This document shows positions 23,371 to 35,095 of a stretch of DNA of 64,000 nt, piece by piece; the first letter of the stretch is position 1; the number at the start of each line of letters is the position of its first letter. Made by a program: the position numbers and the translations under genes. The notes under the pieces are model-generated. The model searched no databases. It was not told the DNA's origin and saw only the letters and a list, made by a program, of their open reading frames with translations. Source of the DNA: Anisus vortex (lineage: Eukaryota; Mollusca; Gastropoda; Planorbidae); NCBI GenBank assembly GCA_949126835.1, contig OX421499.1, forward strand, positions 4,170,553-4,234,552, read 5' to 3'.

Positions 23371-25204
23371 AATAAAAATATTTAAAAAATAACCATGTGT
23401 TATCATGTGTTTTACCAATTCGCGTTGATTGTGATTTTTCATTAAAATCGTTTTAGCCTGGTTTAATGTGTAATATCGTCTTTATAGCAAATGTCTTAGT
23501 TTAAATGAAGGAAAATATAGATGTATAAATACTTGCATAATGTTAACATGAATCTCATTGTTTCTAGTTTTTTTTTAAATCTATTCTTGACATCTATTCT
23601 TTATATTTATTCTTTATATATAAGCGTATTCTTTAGATCTATTTTTTTGTATATCTATTCTAATAGACTTTTAACAAGACGAACATAAGAATGAAATGTG
23701 TGGAGATGGAAAAGTCAGTGGCACTTCAGGAACAAATGATCCAAACTGTGGATAACCGCAGGAGGGGCCCCGGATTTGAAAGAACAGTGCTCCCCCCCCC
23801 ACCACCCCGGGCTGTTCAGACGGCGACCACAACGCCACACACAAAGTGGACGGTTGGGAGGGGGTGCGTGTGTAACAAACAGAAATAAGTTTGACATCTT
23901 GGATTTACATCCGGATTTTTTTTTTTATTTTGTTTGTTTGTTGAGTTTTTGTTTTGTTGGGCATGTTGTTGTTTTTTTAAATTTTATTTTAGTTTGAGAG
24001 ACCGAGGCTCTTTCGTGTCAACTCCGTAGGCGAATCCGTCCAATGTATTCCAGACAGGAACGTGTGTTGCGAGTGTTTTCGGAAACGCCCTCTCCTCACC
24101 CGCAACTCCGCTCCACTCCGTTATAATTTTGCTTTAGCGCAGAGGTGCAGGGACGCCCCACCCGGGGTGAAGGCGTAGACATTTGGTAACCACTTAGTAC
24201 TTGCCTAGTCAACCCCCCCCTTTCCGGACTCCCCTAAAGTCATTGCGCCCTCCCCGCCCTCTGCACCTCCCACCACTTTGAGTTCCCACAGAATGCTGAT
24301 AGAAACGAGTAAAATAGCAAGTATGTAAACTTTTTTTATGGGTGGAGTTATGTCCTATACTTGCCACGCCCACTTCGCTCCGTTTCCTCTTCTACACATA
24401 CGTTGTATGATTACTTTTAGTACTGCAACATTGTGTGTGTTTTTTTTTTTATCTCTTATAGACTTTATATCTTATATTCCCTCAACCCAGTTAACCCCGT
24501 GTGGCCCAAACATGTAAAAATGGAAGCAGGGGAGCAGGAGGTAAGGGTAAGTCCCCGGTAACCAAGGAAGCTTTCTCTACTATTGGCAAACGTTGCTGAC
24601 TTCTCTTGGCAATGGATTGTTTACGTAACTCGCATATCGCGTCTGTTGCTTAGAAACAAGAGCCGGCTACTCTTAACGGGTCTCGCCCCCATTTTTTTTT
24701 CTCTCTCTCTCTCTCTCCCTTTTTCTCTTTTCTGTTCTTTTTTTTTTCTTTTTGGTTTTACATTTCTTCTTTTTTTTTTCTTTCACACCCTCGCTTTCTG
24801 CCTCGAAATTTTTGGCCGGAAATAGAAATAGTTGCATGCTGGTGCGTGCGTTACTTCTCTGATGACCGCCATATTGCCCAAGTTGTTTTCTTTTTCCTCT
24901 TTCCATCCAACGCCCCCCCCCCTCGGTTTGTGTGTGTGTGTGGAAAAAAAAAAGGGGGGGGGAACTGTTTCAAAGGCGTTAAGTACGTAAAGCTCTATAA
25001 AAAGATAGAATATTTGATTTATATAGAAACACAGTGAGTCGATGGAAAGCTTGGAGGACAAAAAAGAAAAAGAGATATAGTGTCTAAGAAAAGAGAAAAA
25101 GAGATAGCCTATAGTGTCTGTAGGTCTTTTAACATTAGCGGAAAACTATTTTTTATGCTGCATGTAGATAGGATATAAATTTAGGCCTACAATATATTTA
25201 TATA

Positions 25205-25205
<1 letters not shown>
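23371..25205. other. no gene seen; GC-balanced island near 24000-24300
   Basis: A less AT-rich stretch (24000-24300) and pyrimidine runs (24690-24800) are present. ACCGCCATATT at 24865-24875 resembles a YY1 site. Short overlapping frames on both strands show no family signature. Confidence 0.5.

Positions 25206-25277
<72 letters not shown>
25206..25277. repeat. (TA)n, two runs
   Basis: Two long TA runs separated by CC, able to form a cruciform. Immediately after comes a hairpin-like CCCCGCGCAACGCCGGGG (25322-25339). Confidence 0.95.
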
Positions 25278-25280
<3 letters not shown>

Positions 25281-25493
25281 GACCGTGTGTGGATGAAAAA
25301 ATGTTATTGAATGTAATTTTTCCCCGCGCAACGCCGGGGAATTGAGCTTGTCATCCATATTGAATTACTCGCAATACATTTCATTTATGTCGTACATGCA
25401 AAAATGTGTGCATGAACTAAATACCATCTCTCTAAAGTCTCTATAAATGTTAAAGAAAACTATTTAATTTTTTTTTTATATTGTAGGCTAGTA

Positions 25494-25705
25494 CAGGGGT
25501 CGGCAACCTTTTGATAACAGTGTGCCAAAGTAGGATTTCTAATTCATTCAGCGTGCCAACAACTTTAAAGTCATCCTGCTCTAGTGTGGCCTACACATTT
25601 GGTAGAAGTGACTTAAATTGACTTTTAGGGGAGGGGGGTCTACCGCGTGCCATTGAAAATCACTCTGCATGCCAAATGTGGCACGCGTGCCTTAGGTTGC
25701 CCGGA
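25494..25705 (-). mobile_element. hAT-B non-autonomous element
   Basis: The left end CAGGGGTCGGCAACCTTTTG matches the inverted terminus of the large element at 60635-63779. The body includes GTGCCAAAGTAGGATTTC, TGCCATTGAAAATC and GGCACGCGTGCCTTAGG. The right terminus is decayed (GTTGCCCGGATTAG). No clear target duplication. Orientation is given relative to the transposase of the large element. Confidence 0.8.
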
Positions 25706-26045
25706 TTAGACAATTACAGTTCCTTTTCCACCTGTATGCTACCTTCCATGTCTACATTTTACGCTAGTCCCGTGCTGCTTGTGTAAAAAAATGCTTCTCT
25801 ATGCATATTGTGCAAAATAACACTATTGTCCCCGGATAGTAGCAAAATACGTTTTTTCCTTAGACATAAATGTTTTAAGAGAATCAAATTAACTTTGTCT
25901 ACGATAGACCAAAGTAGAAATACAATTTTGTTTACCCCTAAATACTTCGATCTTTAACAAGGTTAAAGATTCACAGCCACTTCGTGAAATGGCCGGCCAA
26001 AGTAGAACAAAACATCAAAACGTCTTAAAATCATGACAAAAAATT
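25706..26045. other. unassigned AT-rich DNA
   Basis: Nothing recognised. Confidence 0.5.
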
Positions 26046-26142
26046 AAATTTAAGATGCAAGACTAGACTCGGACCACGGATGAACGTAGGACGCAATAAT
26101 CTTCTTTATAGAAGGAGCGTCTGTAATATATAAGATGATATA
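26046..26142 (-). mobile_element. Rep-A partial copy, antisense
   Basis: CTAGACTCGGACCACGGATG followed by GGACGCAATAATCTTC and GAAGGAGCGTCTGTAA, ending in TATATAAGATGATAT. Only the first half of Rep-A is present. Confidence 0.7.
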
Positions 26143-27171
26143 TAAAAAAAACTCTTTTCACCACACGTCCTTTCTGACGAATCGCTTGGCTAAAATACGG
26201 AATGACTTGCCTGCTTTGACGAACGATCTAGATTATCAAGTCAAATAGATGTTATTATATAAAACTATAGATGATTTATTAATTTTATTCGATATTTCAA
26301 AATGATGGAAAAAGGCGGTATTTTTTAAAAATATATAAAAGCAACAAAGCTAGTCATATAGATAGAATGATCGATAAATAGGCCTACATGGATACATAGA
26401 TCAGGGATAGTAGCTGCTTATCTTTCATTAAATCACACCTTTTCAATACGAAACACCTGATCAAACCTCTTAACCTACGAAAAATAAAAGTATTTTTTTT
26501 TGTTCCTTAGATCTATTAAATAACCATCCACACCACGCCAATCAAAACCATTTTACTCTAAAAAAACATATTTGACAAAATCTATGGCCCCCCTCCCCCA
26601 AATTACGGGAACATTAAAGCCACGTTCACTTCTTTATTAGAGCATACCACACACCGCTCACCCAGATATTTTTTTCATTTTTATCATTAGTTGTTTTTTT
26701 TAAATATATTTTTTGTGTATTCAAGTTGATCAACTGTGACGTAGGTTTAGCCCACAAAAAATATTACAGAAAAAAAAGTATAAAGAACAGAAACAGGACC
26801 ACGCGATTCGCGGGCTCTGAGAAGATCAAAAGCGATTAATTTTTTTCTCTATCTCTCTCTTGAGAGAGAGTGCTGTTGAGTGGATGGCACATATTATTCT
26901 TGTTCGATTTCGGGGCGACTCGCTCGCGTCGGCGTCGTTCATTAACCTGGGCGTGGCGTATGCTGCGTAGCGTTATGTTTGACCGTTATTTTTGTTTTTC
27001 CCTCCACATTTTTCCCTCCACATTTTTCCCTCCACATTTTTTCCTCCACATTTTCCCCTCCACTTTTTTTACCCATCCATCTACCTATTCAGCAACACAT
27101 CAATCTATCCATTTATCATCTATTACCGAATGAGGACACGTTGTATTATTTTTGTATATGTACTTTACTTA
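26143..27171. other. no gene seen; 12-bp tandem repeat inside
   Basis: 26998-27065 holds about five imperfect copies of CCTCCACATTTTT-type units, which create overlapping low-complexity frames. The rest is AT-rich. Confidence 0.55.
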
Positions 27172-27395
27172 CTTAGGTGGCCGAGAGGCAGAGCGTTCGG
27201 CTGGCCTACCGAAGGTCCTGGTTTCGAATCCTGGTGCATGCTAGAATTTTTTCCCGGTCTGGAAAGTGCCCGGGTCTACCCAGCTCTTACGGGTACTTGA
27301 CCTTAGTTGGGGTAATGTAAAGGCGGCTGTGCATTGTGTTGGCCACACAATCACCTAGTAAGCCCTGGCCACAGAAACTGGTGATCTCGGTCTGT
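27172..27395 (+). mobile_element. SINE-1, full length
   Basis: Head GGTGGCCGAGAGGCAGAGCG with B box GGTTTCGAATCC, middle CTACCCAGCTCTTACGGGTA, tail GGCCACACAATCACC and CCACAGAAACTGGTGA. The last about 35 bp of the tail are missing. Confidence 0.88.
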
Positions 27396-27810
27396 CAGTA
27401 GTTTATCAATCTATCGATCTATTAATCTATCAATCTAGCAATCTTCTATCTATCCTTTATCTTTCGCACGTAAACAGAGATGTGTTTATAAGGTTTTTCT
27501 TTTTAAATAAAGCCCTATTTAAAACTTTTTTTTTATAAGGCGTGTTCATTAGGTAATTATTTTTTTTTACATTTCGTGCTTGTATAGTGTGTTTACTACA
27601 TCCCTAAATTTATTCTTGCAATGAATTGTGGGATTTTATTTGTATTAAATGCTCATTTCTTTTTTTTTTTAATACAACTTTTCTATACGTTTTATTTAAG
27701 GGGACTTTTAGTGTATTTATTGCATTATAAAAATAGTGTATGCCCTTTTATGTATCTGTGTATGTGTGTGTGTGTATGTCAACTATTTCTACGTGTAAAT
27801 CGCGTGAGAC

Positions 27811-27880
27811 CAGGAGTGGGCAAACAAATACGGCCCGCGGGTCGCATGCGGCCCGACAACTGGTATTAAGCGCCCTATGG
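27811..27880 (+). mobile_element. hAT-type element, 5' end only
   Basis: CAGGAGTGGGCAAAC followed by GGCCCGCGGGTCGCATGCGG is the typical start of CAGGGGTGGGCAAAC hAT elements. No matching right end is visible before the G run at 27880. Confidence 0.5.
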
Positions 27881-28237
27881 GGGGGGGGGGCATTTCAAAA
27901 ATAAAAATGTTAACTTAGACATGAGAAAATTTATTTTCAACACAGCGTTTTAATTTAAACACAAGTGTTGAAAAATAATGATCATTAGTATTGAACAAGG
28001 ATTGATTGATATGGCTGTTTGGTTAGACAAGGGGTGTGTCTCGTTTTTTTCGTCATTGGGTCATTTTTTAAACTGCCTAAAGCTAGACGAGCGACAAATT
28101 CTAGTTTATTCATAGTAGACATAAACAATGGATTTTTTTTTAAAATATAGGCCTATGTTGTTAGAAGCTCTGTGTGGACCGCACTAAAAGTGCTTTAAGC
28201 GGATCGGGGGGCCTTCTATTCCACACCAACTCGAAAA

Positions 28238-28607
28238 GTAAAGTATAGTGTCCTGTCGGATAGTATCCATAGGGTGTTCGGATAGTATCCATAGGGTGTT
28301 CGGATAGTATCCATAGGGTGTTCGGATAGTATCCATAGGGTGTTCGGATAGTATCAATAGGGTTCCGTGAAGCAGCGTTCACCAGTTTCTGTGGCCACGG
28401 CATATTAAGGGGGATTTTGTGGCCAGCACAATGCCCCAGCCACCTTTACTTTACCCGCAACTAATGTCAGATAACCATTAGAGCTGGGTAGTCTCGGGGA
28501 CAGCCTCCAGACCCTCCAGACCCCGGGAACTAATCCAAGCCAGGGTTCGAAACATAGGATCTTCGGTAAGCCAGCCGAACGCACTGCCGCTCGGCCAACG
28601 CGCCCCA
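28238..28607 (-). mobile_element. SINE-1 with internal 22-bp expansion
   Basis: Antisense SINE-1 from AAAGTAAAGTATAGTGTCC to the head (CTGCCGCTCGGCCAACGCGC). Its tail contains five tandem 22-bp copies of CGGATAGTATCCATAGGG plus TGTT at 28257-28366, where other copies have one. A smaller duplication CCTCCAGACCC occurs in the middle. Confidence 0.88.
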
Positions 28608-29261
28608 CTGACCCCCCCCCCCCCCCCACCCCCGCTCCCAATTGTAGTTCAGGAATTTTTATTTAAGCTAGTATGAGCGTAAAAGATGGCTATCATTTTT
28701 TTTTTAGGTAAGGAGAGAGAGGTGGGGATCGGTTTGGTTGGTGGTTTTAAGGGCGTGGTCGTGGTAGGTATTAGTCATTTAAGGACTGTAAAGATGTAAT
28801 GAGTTATTGTGAAGTATCAATGTGGGTGGGTGTCAACTTAAAAACTTAAAACTTAACTTAAAAACTTAAAAAGCCCTATAGATTATGGCGCCTACAAAAC
28901 GAATTTTTTTCTCTCCCCCTTTTTCCACCTAAAACTTTATTTATTTCCACATTCTTCCTTTTTTTTAAACTACGAATTGTTTTCAAGAAACTGCGTTTGT
29001 CTTTTTGAAACCTTTGAAGTTTTATACAGTGTTATTATTAAGTCTTTCAAATTTTATATTTGTTTCGTTTCTAAAAAAAAAATTTTTTAATATAATTAAA
29101 TATTAATAAAATAATCTTTTAAAACATCTTATATTTTAGTGTATGCGTGTTGTTGTAGTTTAAGACTATTATAATTATTATTTTAATTTCCTTGTTGTTA
29201 TTTATTTTATTTGTTTGTATTGTTTATGTCTGGGACAGAATATTCTCAATTGCTTGGACCC
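28608..29261. other. unassigned AT-rich DNA
   Basis: C run at 28613-28627; otherwise nothing recognised. Confidence 0.5.
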
Positions 29262-29361
29262 TGAAGAAACCATTATTGCAACAATCAAGCGGCGCAAGCG
29301 GACATCATGGTTCGGTAATGTGTTGCGGCATAATAACCTGCCAAAAAAAAAAATATCCTCC
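29262..29361 (+). mobile_element. LINE 3' fragment, same family as 23040-23370
   Basis: Frame 29262 onward reads IIATIKRRKRTSWFGNVLRHN, the same C-terminal segment as at 23079-23130, and then breaks at an A run and ATCCTCCA, where a hAT-B element begins. After that element, CACTGTAGAA resumes LINE-like sequence for a few bases. Confidence 0.65.
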
Positions 29362-29365
29362 AATG

Positions 29366-29578
29366 CAGAGTCGGCAACCTTTTGATAAATAGTGTGCCAA
29401 AGTAGGATTTCTAATTCATTCAGCGTGCCAACAGCCTGAAAGTCATCGTGCTCCAGCACTTAATTTCTTGTATAAGAGACTTGAATTCCTCTTTTTAGTC
29501 TTCCGCGTGCCATTGAAAAAAGCTCTGCGTGCCAAGTGTGGCACGCGTTCCGTAGTTTTCCGAACCCTGCTCTGAGGC
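29366..29578 (-). mobile_element. hAT-B element inserted in the LINE fragment
   Basis: Ends CAGAGTCGGCAACC and TTTTCCGAACCCTG. Flanks CTCCAATG and CTCTGAGG are decayed versions of the LINE sequence CTCCAAGT seen at 23154, consistent with an 8-bp target duplication in the LINE. Confidence 0.75.
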
Positions 29579-29713
29579 ACTGTAGAACTACTCAGCTATG
29601 GTCGGTCCAGTGAGGTGCTGCAAGGTTTATGACAACTAGAGACCTCGTCTCTGCTCTTAGTCAAAGAGAGCTATATATCTGGTTGGTTTACTGGCATTGA
29701 TTGGGAGAAAAGT

Positions 29714-29793
29714 AAAACCGGCTGTACATTGTACTGGCCTCACAAATCCCCTTGCATGCCATGGCCACGGAAACTTATGAATGCCGCTTCAAT
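29714..29793 (+). mobile_element. SINE-1 tail fragment
   Basis: GGCTGTACATTGTACTGGCC and TGCCATGGCCACGGAAAC: the tail only, diverged. Confidence 0.6.
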
Positions 29794-30153
29794 TGCGGCG
29801 TTGACAATCATGTTCTGAAAAGAACAACTTGACTCTTTTTTTTTTTTGTTCATTTTCTCCATATTATTTCATTGCAGCGAACATCGAACCACACAGGACC
29901 ACACGCGACCACACAAGGACCACACAAGGTCTGAAGCTTCAAACAGTTAAGCTTCTATTGTTGTTTTATAATAGTGTTTTGTTATTAAATTGCTTTTGTA
30001 TTAAATCTACCCCCTATTCCCTCCCCTTTGTTGTGTTTCTTCAAGTCTCACCAGAACATTGTATTGTTATCGCCCCTGAATCAAAAAGAAATTGATGGAT
30101 TACTTCGATTCTTTTGTTTTCTTGTGTTATGGTTGTAGTTTTTGTTTGCGCCA
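29794..30153. other. unassigned
   Basis: Contains three GACCACAC repeats (29893-29928) and nothing else recognised. Confidence 0.5.
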
Positions 30154-30520
<367 letters not shown>

Positions 30521-30529
30521 TGGATTCTT

Positions 30530-30752
30530 ATCTTATAATTACAGACGCTCCTTCTATACAGAAGATTATTGCGTCCTAAGTACATCCGTGGTCCGAGTCT
30601 AGTCTTGCATTTCTATTTTTAAATGATGTTTAGTTACTGGTTTTCCTGGTTTGTTCAGGCAACCCATTCCATGCCCAAACGCCACTCGGGAAGAATAAAG
30701 TATTTATATGCATTTGTTCTCGAATAAGGGATAAGAATAGTGTTTCATGGAA
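30530..30752 (+). mobile_element. Rep-A, full copy
   Basis: GACGCTCCTTCTATACAG, AAGATTATTGCGTCC, CCGTGGTCCGAGTCTAG, GGTTTGTTCAGGCAACCCA and CGCCACTCGGGAAGAA in order, then ATTTGTTCTCGAATAAGGG. It begins 10 bp after the duplicated GA arrays. Confidence 0.78.
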
Positions 30753-30847
30753 TTCTAGAATGCTAGATTGTTATATTTCTAGATTGTTGGAATAATAGAT
30801 AGATTGAAAGATTGACAGTTGTTTAATCATAATTGAAAGAAAGAAAT

Positions 30848-30965
30848 GAAAGTTAAAATTAGATAAATAGATAGATAGATAGAAAGATAGATAGATAGAT
30901 AGATATAGATAAATAGATGGATAAATAGATAGATAGATGAATGATAGATAGATAGTTAGATAGAT
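30848..30965. repeat. GATA/GATAAA microsatellite
   Basis: Imperfect GATA repeats. Confidence 0.93.
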
Positions 30966-30999
30966 AGACCAACATATACAACTTTTTAAGAAACTAATA

Positions 31000-31503
31000 A
31001 GAGGTTGAGAAAAAAATGAAGAAAGAGAGAGAGAGAGAAAGAGGGGAAAGGAAGAGGAAGAAAGGAAGAAAATACTGTGTGGGTGGGGGCAAAGGGAGAC
31101 ATTGAGATGGCAGCGCCCACCTCTCAAAACACCAGCACGTGCACAAACAACGCTCCACATACCCTCATTCCTTCTCTCACTCACTCACTCACTCACTCCC
31201 ATCATTCCATTTCCTCTGCCTTCGCACGCGGCCACTAAGGAACACCCGTACCATGCTCCATTTACCCCTCCCCCCTTTCTACCCACGAACCCCCACCTCC
31301 ACCCCGTTTTAGTACCTCTTTGACACCCCCCTCGCATCTGATTCCTCCGGCATTCCGTCACTCTTTCAATTAACGATTCTCTTCCATAACACTTCTTCCA
31401 TGCGGAGAAGGTAAATTAGGAGGAGGGAGTAGTGGTTTTGAGGAGGGGTCGGAGGGAGAGGACCAAAAGCTAGATAGATGTCATACTGGAGTAAGAAAGA
31501 ACC

Positions 31504-31542
<39 letters not shown>

Positions 31543-31670
31543 ACCTGGTCCAATTAGAAAAGAAACTTGTCACAGCTGTGGGTAATATAGCTCCAAAATC
31601 ATTTGGCTCTTTTTTTGTTTTGTAAGCCTGAAAAAGAAACCTATTATTTTAGTGCGGTGATATCTAAAAA
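31000..31670. other. low-complexity DNA, no gene
   Basis: GA-rich, then ACTC and CCCC-rich stretches, and a GA run at 31511-31541. Confidence 0.6.
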
Positions 31671-31828
31671 AGAGGCCGACCGAAATTCGGTTTTCGTTTC
31701 GGCTCGGCCCCGAAAGTAGGCAAATGATCTCTTTCGGTGTAGTTTCGGATCCGGTCGAAACCAAAAAGTTAGCGTTCGGTTTTGGTTGAAACTGATATTG
31801 ACTTTCGGTCATCAGCCGAATTTCTATT
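31671..31828. repeat. CCGAAA-rich dispersed element
   Basis: Dense CCGAAA/TTCGG motifs on both strands (GGCCGACCGAAATTCGG, CGGTTTTGGTTGAAAC, GGTCATCAGCCGAATTTC), flanked by ordinary AT-rich DNA. I recall similar sequences in several invertebrates, probably hAT-type non-autonomous elements. I see no certain ends or target duplication. Confidence 0.45.
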
Positions 31829-33281
31829 TTAACTTTCACGATTCAGACTGCAACGCTAGTGCTGCATCTATTAATCTGCTTATTGATATAATAATATATA
31901 ATACAACTGTATATTACATGTTCTTAAGTCAGTAACGTCAAGACCAAGTTTCCTTACACTTCAAGGGATAAACCCCAGTTTTGAACAACTTACCGAACGT
32001 CCGTAACGTTGCTCTCGCGGCTAGACAAACTCGACGCGTTGCTCGCATTTTCATTGGGGGCAGATTGTCGTAATGTTAAACTTTTGCGAGGGCATCCCAG
32101 TATTGCTACAAACATGTATTTGAGCCCTATCTTAATTGTTATAGGCGCTCTTTCCACCGCAAACGAACAAACACAAAATACTTGCAAAATCTAAAGGTAG
32201 AACCGGTTCCAATAAAATTATTATAATAATAATAGCTCCTTCTGTCTCGAGAGACAATGGATGCGCCCTTCTACAACTCTAATGGCTACCAATAAAATTT
32301 AAGCATTAAATTCCACTAAAGAAGACAACAATTCGTGTGACAGCTTCCGCTTTTTTCAACAAAAACAACAAAACAAGAATAACCCATAAAAACTAAGTTT
32401 TTATTATACTCCCTTTCTTTCCAAACTAAGTTTACCATCATGTAATTAAATAATTGAATGACTACTGGAAATAAAACATGTGCAGAAAAATATCTGTGTC
32501 GCAAATCTAAAAAATATCGCCTTACTCCGTATGAATTGTTCTAAAAATAATCTTAGCGCATAATTTTTTTTTCTAGCTTTGCGCCGAAAAACTATAAAAT
32601 GTTGCACAGCCATTTTTTACGTGAAACCAAAATTTTTCTTATACTTTCCTTTTAAGAAATGAATATTGTCACAAGTATAGTATAATTAAGATGTTTTAAC
32701 TGAAAATTTAATAGAATGTATTGTTAGTCTGGACAAGTCTGCTGCCCAAATTTCAGCTCGATTGGACCTCGGGAAGTGGTCGAATAATCGATGCAAAGTT
32801 TTGCTATCAAGCAAGCAAGCAGACAGACAGACAGACAGAAAATACAAGTTAATAGAAAGGGAGTAAAAACAAAAATCGGGATTGATCTTAGTCAATTAAA
32901 ATGAAGTAGTATTACTGTTGTATTCCACATAAGCGCAACCCCTTTTATACAAAATCGCAGAGACATGCACGTAAACACATCAATCGCACCTGGTTATATT
33001 TATGAAATATCCAATGCATTCCATTCAATTACCACATTGTCAGTGGCGATACCTCATTTTTTTTTTACCTTTTGATGGATGATGAAATTTAAATTATCAA
33101 CATTTTTGAAGGGTCTGTAGGGTCAACGTCATGACAAATGAAGCCTGCCTGTAGACTGTAGAGCTAATTACGCAGCCATATTGTTTAGCCACACCCCTCG
33201 CCACTCCACACCGTTCATATGTATCTGTACTGTACTGATCTTAATTATTTTTTTTATATAGACGGCCACGTGACTTTTTTG
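31829..33281. other. mostly unassigned; possible retroelement tail at 32730-32838
   Basis: 32730-32838 reads AATTTCAGCTCGATTGGAC, TCGGGAAGTGGTCG and ends in GACA repeats, a text I associate with 3' ends of dispersed retroelements. 32234-32262 has CTGTCTCGAGAGACAATGG, also known to me from invertebrate repeats. No gene seen. Confidence 0.4.
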
Positions 33282-33652
33282 GATGGTAACAACATTTCCA
33301 CTTATCCCTGATAATACAAAAAAAGGTCCACCCTTTTCCAAATAGTACCACACATTTCCGTTTTTCCTGGTTAGTATCTTAACATTCGACCTAATCCTTA
33401 GGGTACCAAAACAAAAAATTCCGCATATTAACGATGACACCAAAAATTCCACTTTTTTTTCTGATGGTAGGCTACTGAAAATCCCACCTATATCCTGACG
33501 CCATTCACACTTCCACATACTCCCGATGTACCGAAAAATCAAACACATATTTCTGATGATTTGACAAATTCTAATTTTTTTTCTTTCTCGACGGTAACAA
33601 CAATTCTACATAGTTCTAAAGATACCAAAAAGCCTAGTACCGTAAATCTCAC
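33282..33652. repeat. cryptic degenerate minisatellite, about 30-bp unit
   Basis: About eleven diverged units of 28-34 bp follow a common scheme: GATGGTACC, a short A run, ATTCCACATA, then a pyrimidine stretch. Examples start at GATGGTAACAACATTTCC, GATGACACCAAAAATTCC, GATGTACCGAAAAATC and GACGGTAACAACAATTC. No two units are alike, so the array is old. Confidence 0.55.
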
Positions 33653-34976
33653 CTAATACACACACAAAAAAGCCACCATAAAAAGCTGCGTAGTACCCTT
33701 ATCGATGTACATAAACTGAGGTTGAGTAAGGCTGAGCTAAAAAAATGTTTTTAAAAATGCAAAGATAAGACTGCACTGCACTAGCTAATCCTAAAACCAC
33801 AAATTTGAGTACGGCATAAGCTTAAAGGAATTTATTTAAGACGCAATAGACCAAAGGGGTCGTCAGAAAAGCCCCAAAGATAGAGGAAGAGGTGATCATC
33901 CTGTGAAAAAGAGATACGAACTTAATAGATTAGAGTTAACTGACATGTCTTTTAAAGTCAGATGAGACAGCATTTACGATTTGCATTAGCCATCGGGATA
34001 CTAGAGGAATAAAGCCATCAAATACTAGGGGGATAGTGTGGCAATTACAATGATTGGACGCCTTGACTTTTTTGTCCAATGATATCGCGAGCCTCTAAGA
34101 TCTTGGTACACTGTCGGCTATAGAAAACCTTTAAAGATTCGTTCACATCACACATCCACGTGAACGCTTCAGCTTTGCATCCTGGGAAGGTCGATACCAC
34201 GCCCGAATACATTATAACTAAATATATCAATTTTTGCCATTTCCGTTGAGTTTATACACTTGTATATCTTCGTCTTTACTATAGATTAATAGGCCGTTTG
34301 GCCAATCTGGACAAAATTAAGTACGTTTGCATAAAACTTAAATACCTCATTTAAAAAAAAATATAGATCTATCATGATTGTTGCTGAATTCGTTGATCTG
34401 TATAAGTAAAAATATGCCCTATCTACATAAATACACTGTAATGGAAAAAAAAATCACTAAAGAAATGGCCACTGTATGAGAACGAGACAATTTCAAATAG
34501 TTTAGAGCTATTGCCCTTTGCATTGCTTTTACACAAGTGGTTTTTGGTGGTTTTCGGAAAATTAAAATGCAAAACAATCGCTGTAAGTTTATGTGTTTTG
34601 TTTATGTTATTGTTGGTGTATAGCCTTACGATAGGCCTACAGTGTTTGACATCTCTATTTTAAAACATAGGCCTACATGCACATAGTCAAGACAAAAGTT
34701 GTCCACGGGTCTACAATGTTAATAATAAATATCGCAAGAACTTGGACCTTTCCATTTAACAAATTAATTTGTGTCAGGAACTGATATTTGTGTTCAAGTG
34801 GGTTATACCAGTTTCATATAAACGTTCCCTATTCATTTATTATTTAGGTTTTAGGTTTAGTGCGTTTAGTGGAAGTTCATATATGTAGTTATGTTCACAA
34901 GTAGCCGAAAATAACAACAACATAAAAAACAACTACAGACATTGTGACGATAACGGGTTATTTCGATTTCAATTAC
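33653..34976. other. AT-rich, no gene seen
   Basis: Nothing recognised beyond two TAGGCCTAC palindromes near 34635 and 34671. Confidence 0.5.
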
Positions 34977-35095
34977 CTGGCATTAAGAAACGATCCTCTG
35001 CAGCGTAGCTGGTCAACCACAGCAATTTGTATTGGTCACTTTGAAACACAATGGTATAACTCCGACAACACCAGAGAAACACAACGCAACTTTTT
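34977..35095 (-). other. candidate internal exon of an unknown gene
   Basis: On the minus strand a long pyrimidine tract ends in CTCTCAG (acceptor) just before 35095, and CCAG is followed by GTAATT (donor) at 34977. The 119-bp interval is open in one frame (40 codons; includes YTIVFQSDQYKLLWL) and closed in the other two. This is the usual appearance of an internal exon, but no domain is recognised and no neighbouring exon was found. Confidence 0.25.

Noticed and set aside
28161..28403. 80-codon minus frame with a Tyr-Gly-Tyr-Tyr-Pro repeat
   Set aside because: It is the 22-bp tandem expansion inside a SINE-1 copy.
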